Shown: positions 43,540-54,075 of the stretch, piece after piece | Layout of the letters: every line of letters starts with the position of its first letter | Position numbering within the stretch: the first letter of the stretch is position 1 | Origin: Flavobacterium okayamense | GTDB taxonomy: Bacteria; Bacteroidota; Bacteroidia; Flavobacteriales; Flavobacteriaceae | Assembly (NCBI RefSeq): GCF_019702945.1 | Contig: NZ_AP024749.1 | Location: forward strand, 124,001-188,000 | Length of the DNA stretch: 64,000 bases | Reading direction: 5' to 3' | Position numbers and translations under genes: made by a program | The notes under the pieces: model-generated | What the model saw: only the letters and a program-made list of their open reading frames with translations | Told to the model about the DNA's origin: nothing | Databases searched by the model: none

Positions 43540-44499
43540 TTAAGCTCTTTCTTTTACAACATCTGTTATAGCCTCTAAAAGGTCAAGCGTTACTTCAGCC
43601 ATTTTATTCTTTTTCTCGTCTAAACAAGGATTCACCTCCACTACCTCTATACAAACTGTTTTCGGATTAGCAGCAAAATGGGTTAATAATTCCTTTGCTT
43701 CATTAGGCGTAATTCCTCCAGGAACTGGAGTTCCTGTGCCATATGAAGTTAAATCAGGATCCATTGAATCAACATCAAACGATACGTAAATTATATCACA
43801 GTCCTTCAATTGCTCATTAATATCTTTTAGAATTTCAGTAACACCCTCTTTTCGTAATTGACCTACTTCAATAGATTTAATTCCAAATTTTTCAATAACA
43901 AATTCTTCTCCTGCTTCAGTATCTCTAACACCAACATATACTAAGTCCTCAGTATTTATTTTTTTAGAAAATCCACCTACATTTTTCAACTTATTCCAAT
44001 ACTCTTCAGTCTCCGCATCGATATCATTAATCTTACATTCTTTATTGTCAATATCTAAAACTGATGCTAATGGCATACCGTGTAAATTACCTGAAGGCGT
44101 CGTATAAGGTGTATGAATATCTGCATGAGCATCAATCCAAACAACACCAATTCTTTTATCTGGAAAAGCAGATTTAATACCTGAAATTGTTCCTCCAGCA
44201 GAACCATGATCTGCTGCTAAAACAATCGGAAAAGTATTAGACTTAACAAGTGAAGAAACTTTTGCATTTAACTCTTCATAAACATTAAGCAATCCAATAA
44301 TTCTTTTAGCATAAGGATATTTAATTGGTCTATTTAATAATTCATTCCAATTTCTTATTTCCTCAATTTTATTATCTGAAAAGATATAACTTCCTTTTTG
44401 CCTTGCTGCAGTCATAATTGCATCGGGTCCTAATGAAGCACCTCTAGTTCCAGCAGTAATTTCAGATTTATTTATAAGAAAAGTAATATTTGTATTCAT
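43540..44499 (-). CDS. Arginase family protein
   Basis: 319 residues of the ureohydrolase fold. Mn-binding motifs: LAADHGSAGG (a variant of the usual GGDHS), WIDAHADIHTP and VSFDVDSMDPDLTSYGTGTPVPGG, with EVVEVNP at the end. Splits arginine to ornithine and urea; agmatinase is less likely given the arginase-type TGTPVPGG. A -7 box TATATTTG lies at 44591-44584 upstream. Followed by the CtlX-like hydrolase in the same unit. The GGDHS deviation is worth checking but retains the metal-binding Asp-His. Confidence 0.9.
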   Translation of the reverse strand: MNTNITFLINKSEITAGTRGASLGPDAIMTAARQKGSYIFSDNKIEEIRNWNELLNRPIKYPYAKRIIGLLNVYEELNAKVSSLVKSNTFPIVLAADHGSAGGTISGIKSAFPDKRIGVVWIDAHADIHTPYTTPSGNLHGMPLASVLDIDNKECKINDIDAETEEYWNKLKNVGGFSKKINTEDLVYVGVRDTEAGEEFVIEKFGIKSIEVGQLRKEGVTEILKDINEQLKDCDIIYVSFDVDSMDPDLTSYGTGTPVPGGITPNEAKELLTHFAANPKTVCIEVVEVNPCLDEKKNKMAEVTLDLLEAITDVVKERA

Positions 44500-44583
44500 A
44501 AATTTTTAATTTGATAATTTTTTTATTAATTGAAGTTTGAATATTATAAATTACTTAATAAAAAACCATTATCTATTATATCG

Positions 44584-44591
44584 CAAATATA
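44584..44591 (-). promoter_or_regulatory. -7 box of the arginase-ctlX unit, abutting the gltA terminator tail
   Basis: TATATTTG on the minus strand immediately follows the U-tail of the gltA terminator hairpin. There is no TTG at the usual -33 position; that place is occupied by the hairpin stem. Confidence 0.45.
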
Positions 44592-44622
44592 AAAAAAAGC
44601 CTCTCTTTATGAGAAGCTTTTT
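44591..44622 (-). terminator. Intrinsic terminator of gltA
   Basis: On the minus strand a 9-base-pair stem (44611-44619 with 44597-44605, one G-U pair) with a 5-base loop is followed by a run of T (from 44596). It lies 19 bases after the gltA stop. Confidence 0.85.
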
Positions 44623-44640
44623 GTTTATTTATTATCAACA

Positions 44641-45924
44641 TTATCTTTCATTTACCTCTTTGAAGGCTCTGGCAGTATAACCTGTATATACTTGACGAGG
44701 ACGACCAATTGGCTCACCGTTCAATCTCATTTCTTTCCATTGAGCAATCCAACCTGGTAAACGACCAATTGCAAATAAAACTGTAAACATTTCAACTGGA
44801 ATACCCATAGCACGATATATAATTCCTGAATAGAAATCTACGTTTGGATATAAGTTTCTTGCTTTGAAATATTCATCTTCTAATGCAACTTTTTCTAATT
44901 GTTTTGCAATGTCTAATAAAGGATCATCAACCCCTAAGGCACCTAATACATCATCTGCAGCTTTCTTAATGATAGTTGCACGAGGGTCGAAGTTTTTGTA
45001 AACTCTGTGTCCGAATCCCATTAAACGGAAAGGATCATCTTTATCTTTTGCTTTTAGTACGAATTTAGCAACATCTCCTCCATTATCATGAATTTCTTGT
45101 AACATTTCTAAAACCGCTTGGTTAGCACCACCATGTAATGGTCCCCAAAGCGCAGAAACACCTGCTGAAATTGAAGCAAATAACCCAGCATGAGATGAAC
45201 CAACAATTCTTACAGTAGAAGTAGAACAGTTTTGTTCGTGATCTGCATGTAAAATAAATAATTTATCTAACGCATCAATTACTCTTTTATCAATTTTATA
45301 CGGACCTGTTGGTAGTTCAAACATTAAACGCATGAAGTTTTCAACATATCCTTTTGTATTATCGTAATAATTCATAGGGAATCCCATACGTTTTCTGTAA
45401 GTCCAAGTTGCAATTACAAGGAATTTACCCATTGTTTTACATACAGCTTCATATAATTCTTTTTCATTCTTAACATTAACTGATTTAGGATTAAAAGCAG
45501 TTAATGCACTTGTTAACGAAGATAAAACTCCCATTGGATGAGCTGTTTTAGGAAAACCATCAATGATATTTTTCATCTCTTCGTGAACCAAAGTATACTT
45601 ACGAATGTCATTTTCAAACTTCTCTAATTGAGCAGCCGTAGGTAATTCACCAAAAATTAATAAATAAGATACTTCAAGGAAATCAGCTTTTTCGGCTAAA
45701 TCTTCAATAGCATAACCTCTATATCTTAAAATTCCCTCTTCACCATCAAGAAAAGTAATTTCACTTTTACAAGAACCTGTATTTTTATATCCTGGATCAA
45801 TAGTAATGGCTCCAGTTGCACCACGTAATTTTTCAATATCGATAGCAACTTCATTTTCTGTACCAACTATTACAGGAAACTCGTATTTATTGCCATCCAA
45901 CTCTATTGTTGCTGTTTTTGACAT
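44641..45924 (-). CDS. gltA: Citrate synthase
   Basis: 427 residues, the length of Gram-negative hexameric type citrate synthase. Active-site elements: HADHEQNCSTSTVR (His), LWGPLHGGANQAVLEML (His), GFGHRVYKNFDPRA and VDFYSGIIYRAMG (catalytic Asp). Condenses oxaloacetate and acetyl-CoA at the entry to the TCA cycle, in the cytosol. Flanked by terminators on both sides, so monocistronic. A near-match -7 (TAAATTCG) occurs about 50 bases upstream on the minus strand but is not called as a promoter. Confidence 0.98.
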   Translation of the reverse strand: MSKTATIELDGNKYEFPVIVGTENEVAIDIEKLRGATGAITIDPGYKNTGSCKSEITFLDGEEGILRYRGYAIEDLAEKADFLEVSYLLIFGELPTAAQLEKFENDIRKYTLVHEEMKNIIDGFPKTAHPMGVLSSLTSALTAFNPKSVNVKNEKELYEAVCKTMGKFLVIATWTYRKRMGFPMNYYDNTKGYVENFMRLMFELPTGPYKIDKRVIDALDKLFILHADHEQNCSTSTVRIVGSSHAGLFASISAGVSALWGPLHGGANQAVLEMLQEIHDNGGDVAKFVLKAKDKDDPFRLMGFGHRVYKNFDPRATIIKKAADDVLGALGVDDPLLDIAKQLEKVALEDEYFKARNLYPNVDFYSGIIYRAMGIPVEMFTVLFAIGRLPGWIAQWKEMRLNGEPIGRPRQVYTGYTARAFKEVNER

Positions 45925-46025
45925 ATGTTGAATATTTTATAATATATAATGAAACTTTGCGAATTTAATGAATTCTTATCTATTTTTAAAGTATTTAATA
46001 AGAATTTATGTTTAATTAATATACA

Positions 46026-46054
46026 TAAAAAAACCCGACACTATGGTCGGGTTT
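46026..46054 (-). terminator. Intrinsic terminator of eno
   Basis: A perfect 9-base-pair stem (46046-46054 with 46031-46039) with a 6-base loop is followed on the minus strand by a U run. It lies 22 bases after the enolase stop. The strongest terminator in the window. Confidence 0.92.
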
Positions 46055-46075
46055 CAATATTAAATTTTTCATTAT

Positions 46076-47407
<1,332 letters not shown>

Positions 47408-47463
47408 TTAAAAAGGTAAATTTTAAAGATATTTAAAAAACTTATTGACGATAACGTTTTAGT

Positions 47464-48567
47464 TTATTTTGCTTTAATGTTTTCAATAAATTGGTCAAAT
47501 AAATATGACGAATCATGAGGTCCTGGGCTAGCTTCAGGGTGATATTGAACTGAAAAACAGTTTTTATTTTTCATTTTCATTCCTGCTACCGTTCCATCAT
47601 TTAAATGAACATGGGTCAGTTCAAATTCTGGATGTTTTTCTAATTCTTCTTTAGATACTGCGAATCCATGATTTTGTGATGTAATTTCCCCCTTACCAGT
47701 TAAAAGGTTTTTTACTGGATGATTAATTCCTCTATGTCCATTAAACATCTTGTATGTTGGAATACCATTAGCTAAAGCTAATACTTGATGTCCTAAGCAA
47801 ATTCCAAAAACAGGTTGGTTGTCGGCTAAAATATCTCTTGCTACTTGTTGAGCAGATTCTAGTGGCTCAGGATCACCAGGCCCATTTGACAAGAAATAAC
47901 CATCAGGATTAAAACTCTTTAAATCTGAATAACTTGAATTGTAAGGAAAAACTTTAATATAGCAATCTCTTTTGGATAAATTTCTTAGGATGTTAGTTTT
48001 AATTCCCAAATCTAAAGCCGAAATTTTATACTTAGCATTTTCATTACCAAAGAAATAAGGTTCTTTAGTTGAAACTCTTGATGCTAATTCCAAACCATTC
48101 ATTTCGGGTACTTGTGATAATTTTGATTTTAATTCTTCAATAGGAGTACCATCTGTACAAATTACAGCATTCATAGCACCATTATCTCTAATATAGCTAA
48201 CTAAAGCTCTTGTATCTACATCAGATATAACAATTAAATTTTGTTTTTTGAAGTAATCTATCAAACTTTCAGAGGCGTTAGTTCTAGAGTAATTAAAACT
48301 AAAATTTTTACAAACTAAGCCAGAAATTTTCACACTATTAGACTCAACTTCTACATCATTTACACCGTAATTTCCTATATGAGCATTAGTTGTAACCATT
48401 ATTTGCCCAAAATAAGAAGGATCTGTAAAAATTTCTTGATAACCAGTAGTACCTGTATTAAAAGCAACTTCTCCAAAAGTAACTCCTTCTATTCCAATAG
48501 ATTTTCCGTGGAAAATTGTACCGTCTTTAAGAACTAAAACGGCTTTTGAACGATTTGTGTATTTCAT
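47464..48567 (-). CDS. carA: Carbamoyl-phosphate synthase small subunit
   Basis: 367 residues. N-terminal CPSase_sm domain (VLVLKDGTIFHGKSIG, FNTGTTGYQEIFTDPSY) and a C-terminal class I glutamine amidotransferase with the nucleophile in FGICLGHQVLALA and the His-Glu of VQYHPEASPGPH. It supplies ammonia from glutamine to CarB for carbamoyl phosphate in pyrimidine and arginine synthesis. carB is not adjacent in this window. It has its own -7 box and follows the rplQ terminator. Confidence 0.97.
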   Translation of the reverse strand: MKYTNRSKAVLVLKDGTIFHGKSIGIEGVTFGEVAFNTGTTGYQEIFTDPSYFGQIMVTTNAHIGNYGVNDVEVESNSVKISGLVCKNFSFNYSRTNASESLIDYFKKQNLIVISDVDTRALVSYIRDNGAMNAVICTDGTPIEELKSKLSQVPEMNGLELASRVSTKEPYFFGNENAKYKISALDLGIKTNILRNLSKRDCYIKVFPYNSSYSDLKSFNPDGYFLSNGPGDPEPLESAQQVARDILADNQPVFGICLGHQVLALANGIPTYKMFNGHRGINHPVKNLLTGKGEITSQNHGFAVSKEELEKHPEFELTHVHLNDGTVAGMKMKNKNCFSVQYHPEASPGPHDSSYLFDQFIENIKAK

Positions 48568-48584
48568 TAGTTGTGTTGTTTGCG

Positions 48585-48592
48585 CAAAGGTA
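48585..48592 (-). promoter_or_regulatory. -7 box of carA
   Basis: TACCTTTG on the minus strand, 18 bases before the carA ATG, downstream of the rplQ terminator. No -33 TTG at standard distance. Confidence 0.5.
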
Positions 48593-48622
48593 AATTAAAT
48601 TTTAGAACCTTAAAAATTAGAC

Positions 48623-48658
48623 ATAAAAAAAGGATAAACTTTAAATAGTTTATCCTTT
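48623..48658 (-). terminator. Intrinsic terminator at the end of the ribosomal superoperon
   Basis: A 12-base-pair perfect stem (48647-48658 with 48629-48640) and 6-base loop are followed on the minus strand by a U run. It lies 27 bases beyond the rplQ stop and closes the ribosomal protein block. Confidence 0.92.
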
Positions 48659-48685
48659 ATATATTTGAACTTTAAATCTTCATGA

Positions 48686-49171
48686 TTATTCAGTTGCTTC
48701 AGTGTTTTCAGAAGAATCAGCAGCTGGAGCTTCTGTAGCAGGAGCATCAGCCTTTTTAGATCTACCACGACGAGTAGATTTCTTAACTTCTTTTTTACCA
48801 CCATTGTAAACTGTATTAAAGTCTACTAATTCAATCATTGCCATATCAGCGTTATCTCCTAAACGGTTACCTAACTTGATGATACGTGTGTATCCTCCTG
48901 GACGGTCACCAACTTTAGCAGCTACTTCTCTGAACAATTCTGTAACAGCATATTTGTTACGTAAGTAAGAGAAAACAATACGTCTGTTATGAGTAGTGTC
49001 TTCTTTAGACTTAGTTACAAGTGGCTCAACAAATTGTTTTAAAGCTTTAGCTTTAGCAACAGTAGTGTTAATACGCTTGTGCTCGATTAACGAACATGCC
49101 ATATTAGCTAACATCGCTTTTCTATGACCTGTTTGTCTACTTAAGTGATTTACTTTTTTTCCGTGTCTCAT
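48686..49171 (-). CDS. rplQ: 50S ribosomal protein L17
   Basis: 161 residues. [20 protein letters not shown] is the L17 start, and the globular domain ends near residue 120. A 35-40 residue tail follows, first basic ([11 protein letters not shown]), then Ala/Glu/Thr/Ser-rich and acidic; E. coli L17 (127 residues) lacks it, while such tails are common in Bacteroidota. Last gene of the alpha-operon part, after rpoA. The tail probably projects from the subunit; its role is unknown. Confidence 0.98.
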   Translation of the reverse strand: MRHGKKVNHLSRQTGHRKAMLANMACSLIEHKRINTTVAKAKALKQFVEPLVTKSKEDTTHNRRIVFSYLRNKYAVTELFREVAAKVGDRPGGYTRIIKLGNRLGDNADMAMIELVDFNTVYNGGKKEVKKSTRRGRSKKADAPATEAPAADSSENTEATE

Positions 49172-49233
49172 GACGTTTCTTTTTAACCTTCATCTTGCAT
49201 CAATCCGTTATGGAGAGCAAAATATGAAGTAAT

Positions 49234-50226
49234 TTATTCTTTATCTAATTTATATTTACTTAAATCCATTCCGAAATTAAGACCTTTAGCCGCAACTAAT
49301 TCATCTAATTCAGTAAGTGATTTTTTACCGAAATTACGGAATTTCATCAAGTCGTTTTTATTGAAAGATACTAAGTCTCCTAAAGTATCAACTTCAGCCG
49401 CTTTTAAACAATTTAATGCTCTAACTGAAAGATCCATATCTACAAGCTTAGTTTTTAACAACTGACGCATGTGTAATGACTCTTCATCATAAGATTCAGT
49501 TTGAGCAATTTCATCAGCCTCTAATGTAATTCTCTCATCAGAAAACAACATAAAGTGGTGAATCAACGTTTTAGCTGCTTCAGTTAAAGCATCTTTTGGA
49601 TGAATTGATCCATCTGTAATGATTTCAAAAACTAATTTTTCATAATCAGTTTTTTGCTCAACACGATAGTTTTCAATTGAATACTTTACATTTTTTACTG
49701 GAGTGTAAATAGAGTCTGTAAAGATAGTTCCAATAGGTGCGTTTGCTTTTTTGTTTTCTTCAGCAGGAACATACCCTCTACCTTTTTCGATAGAAAGTTC
49801 CATGTTGATAGTTGTTTTACTATCTAAATTACAAATTACTAAATCTGGGTTTAATACTTGAAAACCAGAAATGAATTTTTGGAAATCTCCAGCAGTAATT
49901 TGATCTTTACCAGAAAGTGAAATTGAAACAGACTCATTGTCAATATCTTCTATTTGACGCTTAAAACGAACTTGTTTTAAGTTTAAGATGATTTCTGTTA
50001 CATCCTCAACTACACCTGTAATTGTAGAAAACTCGTGATCTACACCTTCAATTCTTACAGAAGTAATAGCGTATCCTTCAAGTGAAGAAAGTAAAACTCT
50101 TCTTAATGCATTACCAACAGTCAATCCATATCCCGGTTCTAAAGGTCTAAATTCGAATTTGCCTTCAAAATCGGTAGAATCGATCATGATAACTTTATCG
50201 GGCTTTTGAAAATTAAATAATGCCAT
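49234..50226 (-). CDS. rpoA: RNA polymerase alpha subunit
   Basis: 330 residues. N-terminal domain ([30 protein letters not shown]) dimerises and nucleates the core enzyme; a linker around 230-250 leads to the C-terminal domain ([20 protein letters not shown]), which contacts activators and upstream DNA. Lies between rpsD and rplQ as in most bacteria. In Bacteroidota this enzyme pairs with a sigma factor that reads TTTG/TAnnTTTG promoters like those seen in this window. Confidence 0.99.
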   Translation of the reverse strand: MALFNFQKPDKVIMIDSTDFEGKFEFRPLEPGYGLTVGNALRRVLLSSLEGYAITSVRIEGVDHEFSTITGVVEDVTEIILNLKQVRFKRQIEDIDNESVSISLSGKDQITAGDFQKFISGFQVLNPDLVICNLDSKTTINMELSIEKGRGYVPAEENKKANAPIGTIFTDSIYTPVKNVKYSIENYRVEQKTDYEKLVFEIITDGSIHPKDALTEAAKTLIHHFMLFSDERITLEADEIAQTESYDEESLHMRQLLKTKLVDMDLSVRALNCLKAAEVDTLGDLVSFNKNDLMKFRNFGKKSLTELDELVAAKGLNFGMDLSKYKLDKE

Positions 50227-50243
50227 ATTTCGACTAAAGTCTA

Positions 50244-50849
50244 TTATTTGTTATACAACTCAACGATTAGTTGTTCTTTAATATTTTCTGGAATTTGAAG
50301 TCTTTGAGGAACAGATACAAAAGTACCTTCCATAGTATCGTTATTCCAAGTAATCCACTCATACACTTGAGAAGAATTAGATAAAGAACGCTCGATCGCC
50401 TCTAAAGATTTCGATTTTGCGCGAACAGCTACTTTATCACCAGCTTTTAAGTGAAAAGAAGGAATGTTCACAACTTCACCATTAACTGTAATATGACGGT
50501 GAGAAACAATTTGACGAGCTGCTCTACGTGAAGGAGCAATACCCATTCTGTAAACTACGTTATCTAAACGAGCTTCACATAATTGTAATAAAATTTCACC
50601 TGTTACACCTGACGCAGCAGATGCTCTTTCGTACAAGTTTCTGAATTGCTTTTCTAAAATACCATAAGTATATTTAGCTTTTTGCTTTTCCATTAACTGA
50701 ACAGCGTACTCAGATTTTTTACCTCTCTTTTTTGCTAAACCATGTTGTCCTGGAGGGTAATTTCTTCTTTCGAAAGCTTTATCGTCTCCGAAAATTGCTT
50801 CGCCGAATTTACGTGCGATTTTTGTTTGTGGACCAGTATATCTTGCCAT
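50244..50849 (-). CDS. rpsD: 30S ribosomal protein S4
   Basis: 201 residues. [20 protein letters not shown] is the start, with the S4 RNA-binding domain at [20 protein letters not shown]. An early 16S rRNA binding protein; S4 in E. coli also represses its own operon by binding a leader RNA. Upstream is an 86-base gap with a 7-base inverted repeat, which may be a control site; see findings. The Cys residues of zinc-binding S4 forms are absent from the N-terminus. Confidence 0.98.
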   Translation of the reverse strand: MARYTGPQTKIARKFGEAIFGDDKAFERRNYPPGQHGLAKKRGKKSEYAVQLMEKQKAKYTYGILEKQFRNLYERASAASGVTGEILLQLCEARLDNVVYRMGIAPSRRAARQIVSHRHITVNGEVVNIPSFHLKAGDKVAVRAKSKSLEAIERSLSNSSQVYEWITWNNDTMEGTFVSVPQRLQIPENIKEQLIVELYNK

Positions 50850-50862
50850 TGTAAAAAATATT

Positions 50863-50919
50863 AAGGTAGTGATTATGAATTCAGGTCTAAATATCCTTCG
50901 ATAATCGTTAACCTACCTT
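50863..50919 (-). promoter_or_regulatory. Inverted-repeat leader between rpsK and rpsD
   Basis: AAGGTAG at 50863-50869 is the reverse complement of CTACCTT at 50913-50919, enclosing 43 bases with a small inner palindrome (50899-50907). It occupies most of the 86-base rpsK-rpsD spacer, much longer than nearby spacers of 5-20 bases. May fold as an RNA control element; there is no U tail, so not a terminator. Confidence 0.35.
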
Positions 50920-50935
50920 GGTTATACTAAAAAAA

Positions 50936-51319
50936 TTAAACTCTTCTTCTCTTAGGAGGACGACATCCGTTATGAGGCATTGGAGTAACATCAATGATTT
51001 CAGTTACTTCGATTCCACCATTATGGATAGAACGAATAGCTGATTCTCTACCGTTACCTGGACCTTTAACGTAAACTTTTACTTTTTTAAGTCCAGCCTC
51101 AAGAGCTACTTTACTACAATCTTCTGCTGCCATTTGAGCTGCATAAGGAGTGTTCTTTTTAGAACCTCTAAAGCCCATTTTACCAGCTGAAGACCAAGAA
51201 ATAACTTCACCTTTCTTATTTGTTAAAGAAATAATGATATTGTTAAAAGTAGCATTAATATGTGCTTCTCCCGTAGATTCAACGATAACCTTACGTTTTT
51301 TTGCTGTTGTCTTAGCCAT
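50936..51319 (-). CDS. rpsK: 30S ribosomal protein S11
   Basis: 127 residues. [21 protein letters not shown] and the C-terminal [18 protein letters not shown] are diagnostic. Part of the 30S platform near the decoding site, working with S18 and S6 to hold mRNA. Lies 12 bases after rpsM and before the rpsD leader. Confidence 0.98.
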   Translation of the reverse strand: MAKTTAKKRKVIVESTGEAHINATFNNIIISLTNKKGEVISWSSAGKMGFRGSKKNTPYAAQMAAEDCSKVALEAGLKKVKVYVKGPGNGRESAIRSIHNGGIEVTEIIDVTPMPHNGCRPPKRRRV

Positions 51320-51331
51320 ATTACTTACTTA

Positions 51332-51706
51332 TTATTTAGTTGCTTTTTTCTTATTAGCAACAGTTTTTCTTTTACCTTTTCTAGTTCTAGAATTGTTCTT
51401 AGTTCTTTGACCTCTTAATGGAAGTCCAGCTCTATGACGAATTCCTCTTTGACATCCGATATCCATTAAACGTTTAATGTTTAATTGAATTTCTGAACGT
51501 AATTCACCTTCGATTTTGAAATATGAAACAGCATCACGAATTGCGCTGATTTCATCATCGTTCCAATCTTGAACCTTTTTATCTTCGCTTACTTGTGCTT
51601 TAGCTAAGATTTCTTTTGCTCTGCTTTTACCAATACCAAATATGTATGTTAAAGCAATGATTCCTCTTTTTTGTTTAGGTACATCTACCCCTGCGATTCT
51701 TGCCAT
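51332..51706 (-). CDS. rpsM: 30S ribosomal protein S13
   Basis: 124 residues. [20 protein letters not shown] start, helix-hairpin region [14 protein letters not shown] and the basic C-terminal [20 protein letters not shown] tail that contacts tRNA. Located at the head of the 30S subunit and in bridges to the 50S. Two bases after rpmJ, as expected for the alpha operon. Confidence 0.98.
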   Translation of the reverse strand: MARIAGVDVPKQKRGIIALTYIFGIGKSRAKEILAKAQVSEDKKVQDWNDDEISAIRDAVSYFKIEGELRSEIQLNIKRLMDIGCQRGIRHRAGLPLRGQRTKNNSRTRKGKRKTVANKKKATK

Positions 51707-51708
51707 AA

Positions 51709-51825
51709 TTATCCTTGTCTTTGTTTAAATCTAGGATTTTTTTTATTAATCACGTATAATCTGCCTTTTCTACGCACAATAATGCACTCGGCACTTCTCT
51801 TTTTTACTGACGCTCTTACTTTCAT
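51709..51825 (-). CDS. rpmJ: 50S ribosomal protein L36 (zinc-ligand-free form)
   Basis: 38 residues from ATG 51825 to TAA 51709. [20 protein letters not shown] and the end PRFKQRQG identify L36. Of the four usual zinc ligands only one Cys (residue 14) remains; the others are replaced by Ser, Asn and Phe, so this is the 'C-minus' form that does not need zinc. Its position between infA and rpsM is the normal one. Confidence 0.97.
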
Positions 51826-51836
51826 TTTTATAAGCT

Positions 51837-52052
51837 TTAGTATCTATATGTAATTCTTGCTTTAGTCAAATCATAAGGGCTCATTTCAAGTTTTACCTTG
51901 TCTCCAGGTAACAATTTAATGTAGTGCATACGCATCTTACCTGAAATATGAGCAATTACAACGTGACCGTTCTCTAATTCTACACGAAACATTGCATTTG
52001 ACAATGCCTCTACAATTGTTCCGTCTTGTTCTATTGCTGATTGTTTTGCCAT
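51837..52052 (-). CDS. infA: Translation initiation factor IF-1
   Basis: 71 residues with the S1-like OB fold: [20 protein letters not shown], then [20 protein letters not shown] and [20 protein letters not shown]. Binds the 30S A site during initiation. Follows secY by 3 bases, without the adk/map genes that separate secY and infA in some other groups. Confidence 0.98.
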   Translation of the reverse strand: MAKQSAIEQDGTIVEALSNAMFRVELENGHVVIAHISGKMRMHYIKLLPGDKVKLEMSPYDLTKARITYRY

Positions 52053-52055
52053 ATA

Positions 52056-53402
52056 TTAAGCTACTGCTTTTCTATTTTTACCACTTTTCATCAAGCCATC
52101 ATAGTGTCTATTCAATAAATAAGAATTTATTTGCTGAATAGTATCAATTGCAACACCTACCATAATTAACAAAGAAGTTCCTCCATAAAAATATCCCCAA
52201 GCACCTTGTACGTTTAATAAACTAACAACAATTGCAGGTAATATTGCAATTAAGGCTAAAAATAACGAACCTGGAAAAGTAATTAAAGACATAATTTTAT
52301 CTAAATAATCACTTGTTTCAACACCCGGTTTAACTCCTGGAATAAATCCTCCACTTCTTTTTAAATCATCAGCCATTTTGTTTGTAGGAACTGTAATTGC
52401 GGTGTAAAAATACGTAAAAATTACAATTAACAAACCAAACACTATATTATATACTAATCCGAAAGGATTTTTAAACATAGTAGCGATTGACTGTGCAGAA
52501 TCTGAACTTGAAATTCCAGATAATGCAGCTGGTATAAACATGATTGCTTGTGCAAAAATGATAGGCATAACTCCCGACGCGTTTAACTTTAACGGAATAA
52601 ACTGTCTAGAACCCATCATATCTTGTTCGAAATCTCCAGATACAGTTCTTCTTGCATATTGAACAGGAATTCTTCTTACTGCCATTACTAACAATACAGA
52701 AGCAATAATTACCAACAACCATAAGATGATTTCGATAACAATCATCATAACCCCACCACCAACTTCTGTTGAAGTTCTTGAAACAAACTCTTGTAAGAAT
52801 GCTTCTGGTAAACGAGCTATAATTCCAACCATGATCAATAATGAAATACCATTACCAATACCTTTATCAGTAATCTTTTCACCTAACCACATTGCAAAAA
52901 TTGTACCTGTAACTAAGATTAAAACAGATGAAAATAAGAAAGCAAATGAGCTAAAACCTAATAAAAAGGCATCACCTGGTAACGTTCTGTACAAGTTATA
53001 AATATAACCAGGACCTTGAACTAAAGTGATTGCTATAGTAAGCCATCTTGTAATTTGATTGATTTTTCTACGTCCACTTTCTCCATCTTTTTGTAGTTTT
53101 TGTAAATAAGGTATAGCAATACCCATCAACTGTACTACAATGGAAGCAGAAATGTAAGGCATAATACCTAATGCGAATACAGAAGCTTGCGAAAACGCAC
53201 CTCCTGTAAACACATTGATTAACCATCCAATTCCTTCATCGGTTTGATTCGATAGATTTCCTAATTTAGTAGCATCAATACCTGGAAGTGTTACTTGAGC
53301 ACCAAAACGATACACTAATAACAATCCTAGAGTTAATAAAATACGATTTTTTAACTCTTCGATTTTCCAAACATTAACTAAAGAATCTATAAATTTCTTC
53401 AT
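52056..53402 (-). CDS. secY: Protein translocase subunit SecY
   Basis: 448 residues from ATG 53402 (MKKFIDSLVNVWKIEELKNR). An upstream in-frame start at 53486 would add 28 residues that overlap rplO, so it is rejected. Ten membrane helices; GIMPYISASIVVQLM, GIGNGISLLIMVGI and the cytosolic loop around VQYARRTV are typical SecY elements. Forms the inner-membrane channel with SecE/SecG, so it also secretes the Wza lipoproteins of this window. 13 bases after rplO. Confidence 0.98.
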   Translation of the reverse strand: MKKFIDSLVNVWKIEELKNRILLTLGLLLVYRFGAQVTLPGIDATKLGNLSNQTDEGIGWLINVFTGGAFSQASVFALGIMPYISASIVVQLMGIAIPYLQKLQKDGESGRRKINQITRWLTIAITLVQGPGYIYNLYRTLPGDAFLLGFSSFAFLFSSVLILVTGTIFAMWLGEKITDKGIGNGISLLIMVGIIARLPEAFLQEFVSRTSTEVGGGVMMIVIEIILWLLVIIASVLLVMAVRRIPVQYARRTVSGDFEQDMMGSRQFIPLKLNASGVMPIIFAQAIMFIPAALSGISSSDSAQSIATMFKNPFGLVYNIVFGLLIVIFTYFYTAITVPTNKMADDLKRSGGFIPGVKPGVETSDYLDKIMSLITFPGSLFLALIAILPAIVVSLLNVQGAWGYFYGGTSLLIMVGVAIDTIQQINSYLLNRHYDGLMKSGKNRKAVA

Positions 53403-53415
53403 TTTACTAAAAGGA

Positions 53416-53868
53416 TTATAAAGATACAGCTTCACCACCAGCAGCTTCGATAGCGGCTTTAGCAGTAGCTGTAAATTTGTGAGCACTTACTTTAAGTTTA
53501 GCTTTTAGCTCACCTCTTCCTAAAATCTTTACTAAGCTATTTTTTGTAGCTAAACGATTTTCTACTAATACGTCAAAATCTAAAGTATCAGTAATAAGAC
53601 CATTGTCTACTAATAATTGAATTGTATCTAAGTTTACACCTTGATATTCAACTCTGTTGATATTTTTGAATCCAAACTTAGGAACACGTCTTTGAAGTGG
53701 CATTTGACCTCCTTCAAAACCAATTTTCTTAGAGTAACCTGAACGAGATTTAGCTCCTTTGTGACCTCTTGTAGAAGTACCACCTTTACCAGAACCTTGC
53801 CCTCTACCTACTCTTTTATTTTGGTTGTGAACTGAACCTTCAGCTGGTTGTAAGTTACTTAAATTCAT
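53416..53868 (-). CDS. rplO: 50S ribosomal protein L15
   Basis: 150 residues. Gly/Arg-rich N-terminal part (KRVGRGQGSGKGGTSTRGHK) that threads into 23S rRNA, then FEGGQMPLQRRVPKFGF and a globular C-terminal domain ending AIEAAGGEAVSL. Follows rpmD at 11 bases; secY comes next. Confidence 0.98.
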   Translation of the reverse strand: MNLSNLQPAEGSVHNQNKRVGRGQGSGKGGTSTRGHKGAKSRSGYSKKIGFEGGQMPLQRRVPKFGFKNINRVEYQGVNLDTIQLLVDNGLITDTLDFDVLVENRLATKNSLVKILGRGELKAKLKVSAHKFTATAKAAIEAAGGEAVSL

Positions 53869-53879
53869 AACGAAATTTA

Positions 53880-54062
53880 TTATTTAGTTTCCTCAACAGA
53901 AACTAAGTGTTTAACTTTATTTACCATTCCAAGGATAGCAGGACTTGCGTCATGCTCAACAACTTGTCCTAATTTTCTTAACCCTAAAGAATCTAAAGTT
54001 CTTTTTTGAGTTTCAGGACAGTTAATTCTACTTCTAACTTGTTTTACTAAAATTTTTGCCAT
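53880..54062 (-). CDS. rpmD: 50S ribosomal protein L30
   Basis: 60 residues from ATG 54062 (MAKILVKQVRSRINCPETQK). Longer in-frame extensions upstream overlap rpsE and are rejected. LDSLGLRKLGQVVEHDASPA is the conserved middle. A small 50S protein, not present in all bacteria. 13 bases after rpsE. Confidence 0.97.
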   Translation of the reverse strand: MAKILVKQVRSRINCPETQKRTLDSLGLRKLGQVVEHDASPAILGMVNKVKHLVSVEETK

Positions 54063-54075
54063 TTTCCTTGAATTT

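Noticed and set aside
48610..48804. Frame overlapping the rplQ 3' end and its terminator
   Set aside because: Leu/Lys-rich translation of the L17 tail in another frame, running through the terminator hairpin.
52726..53001. Plus-strand frame within secY
   Set aside because: Antisense shadow of a conserved membrane protein gene.
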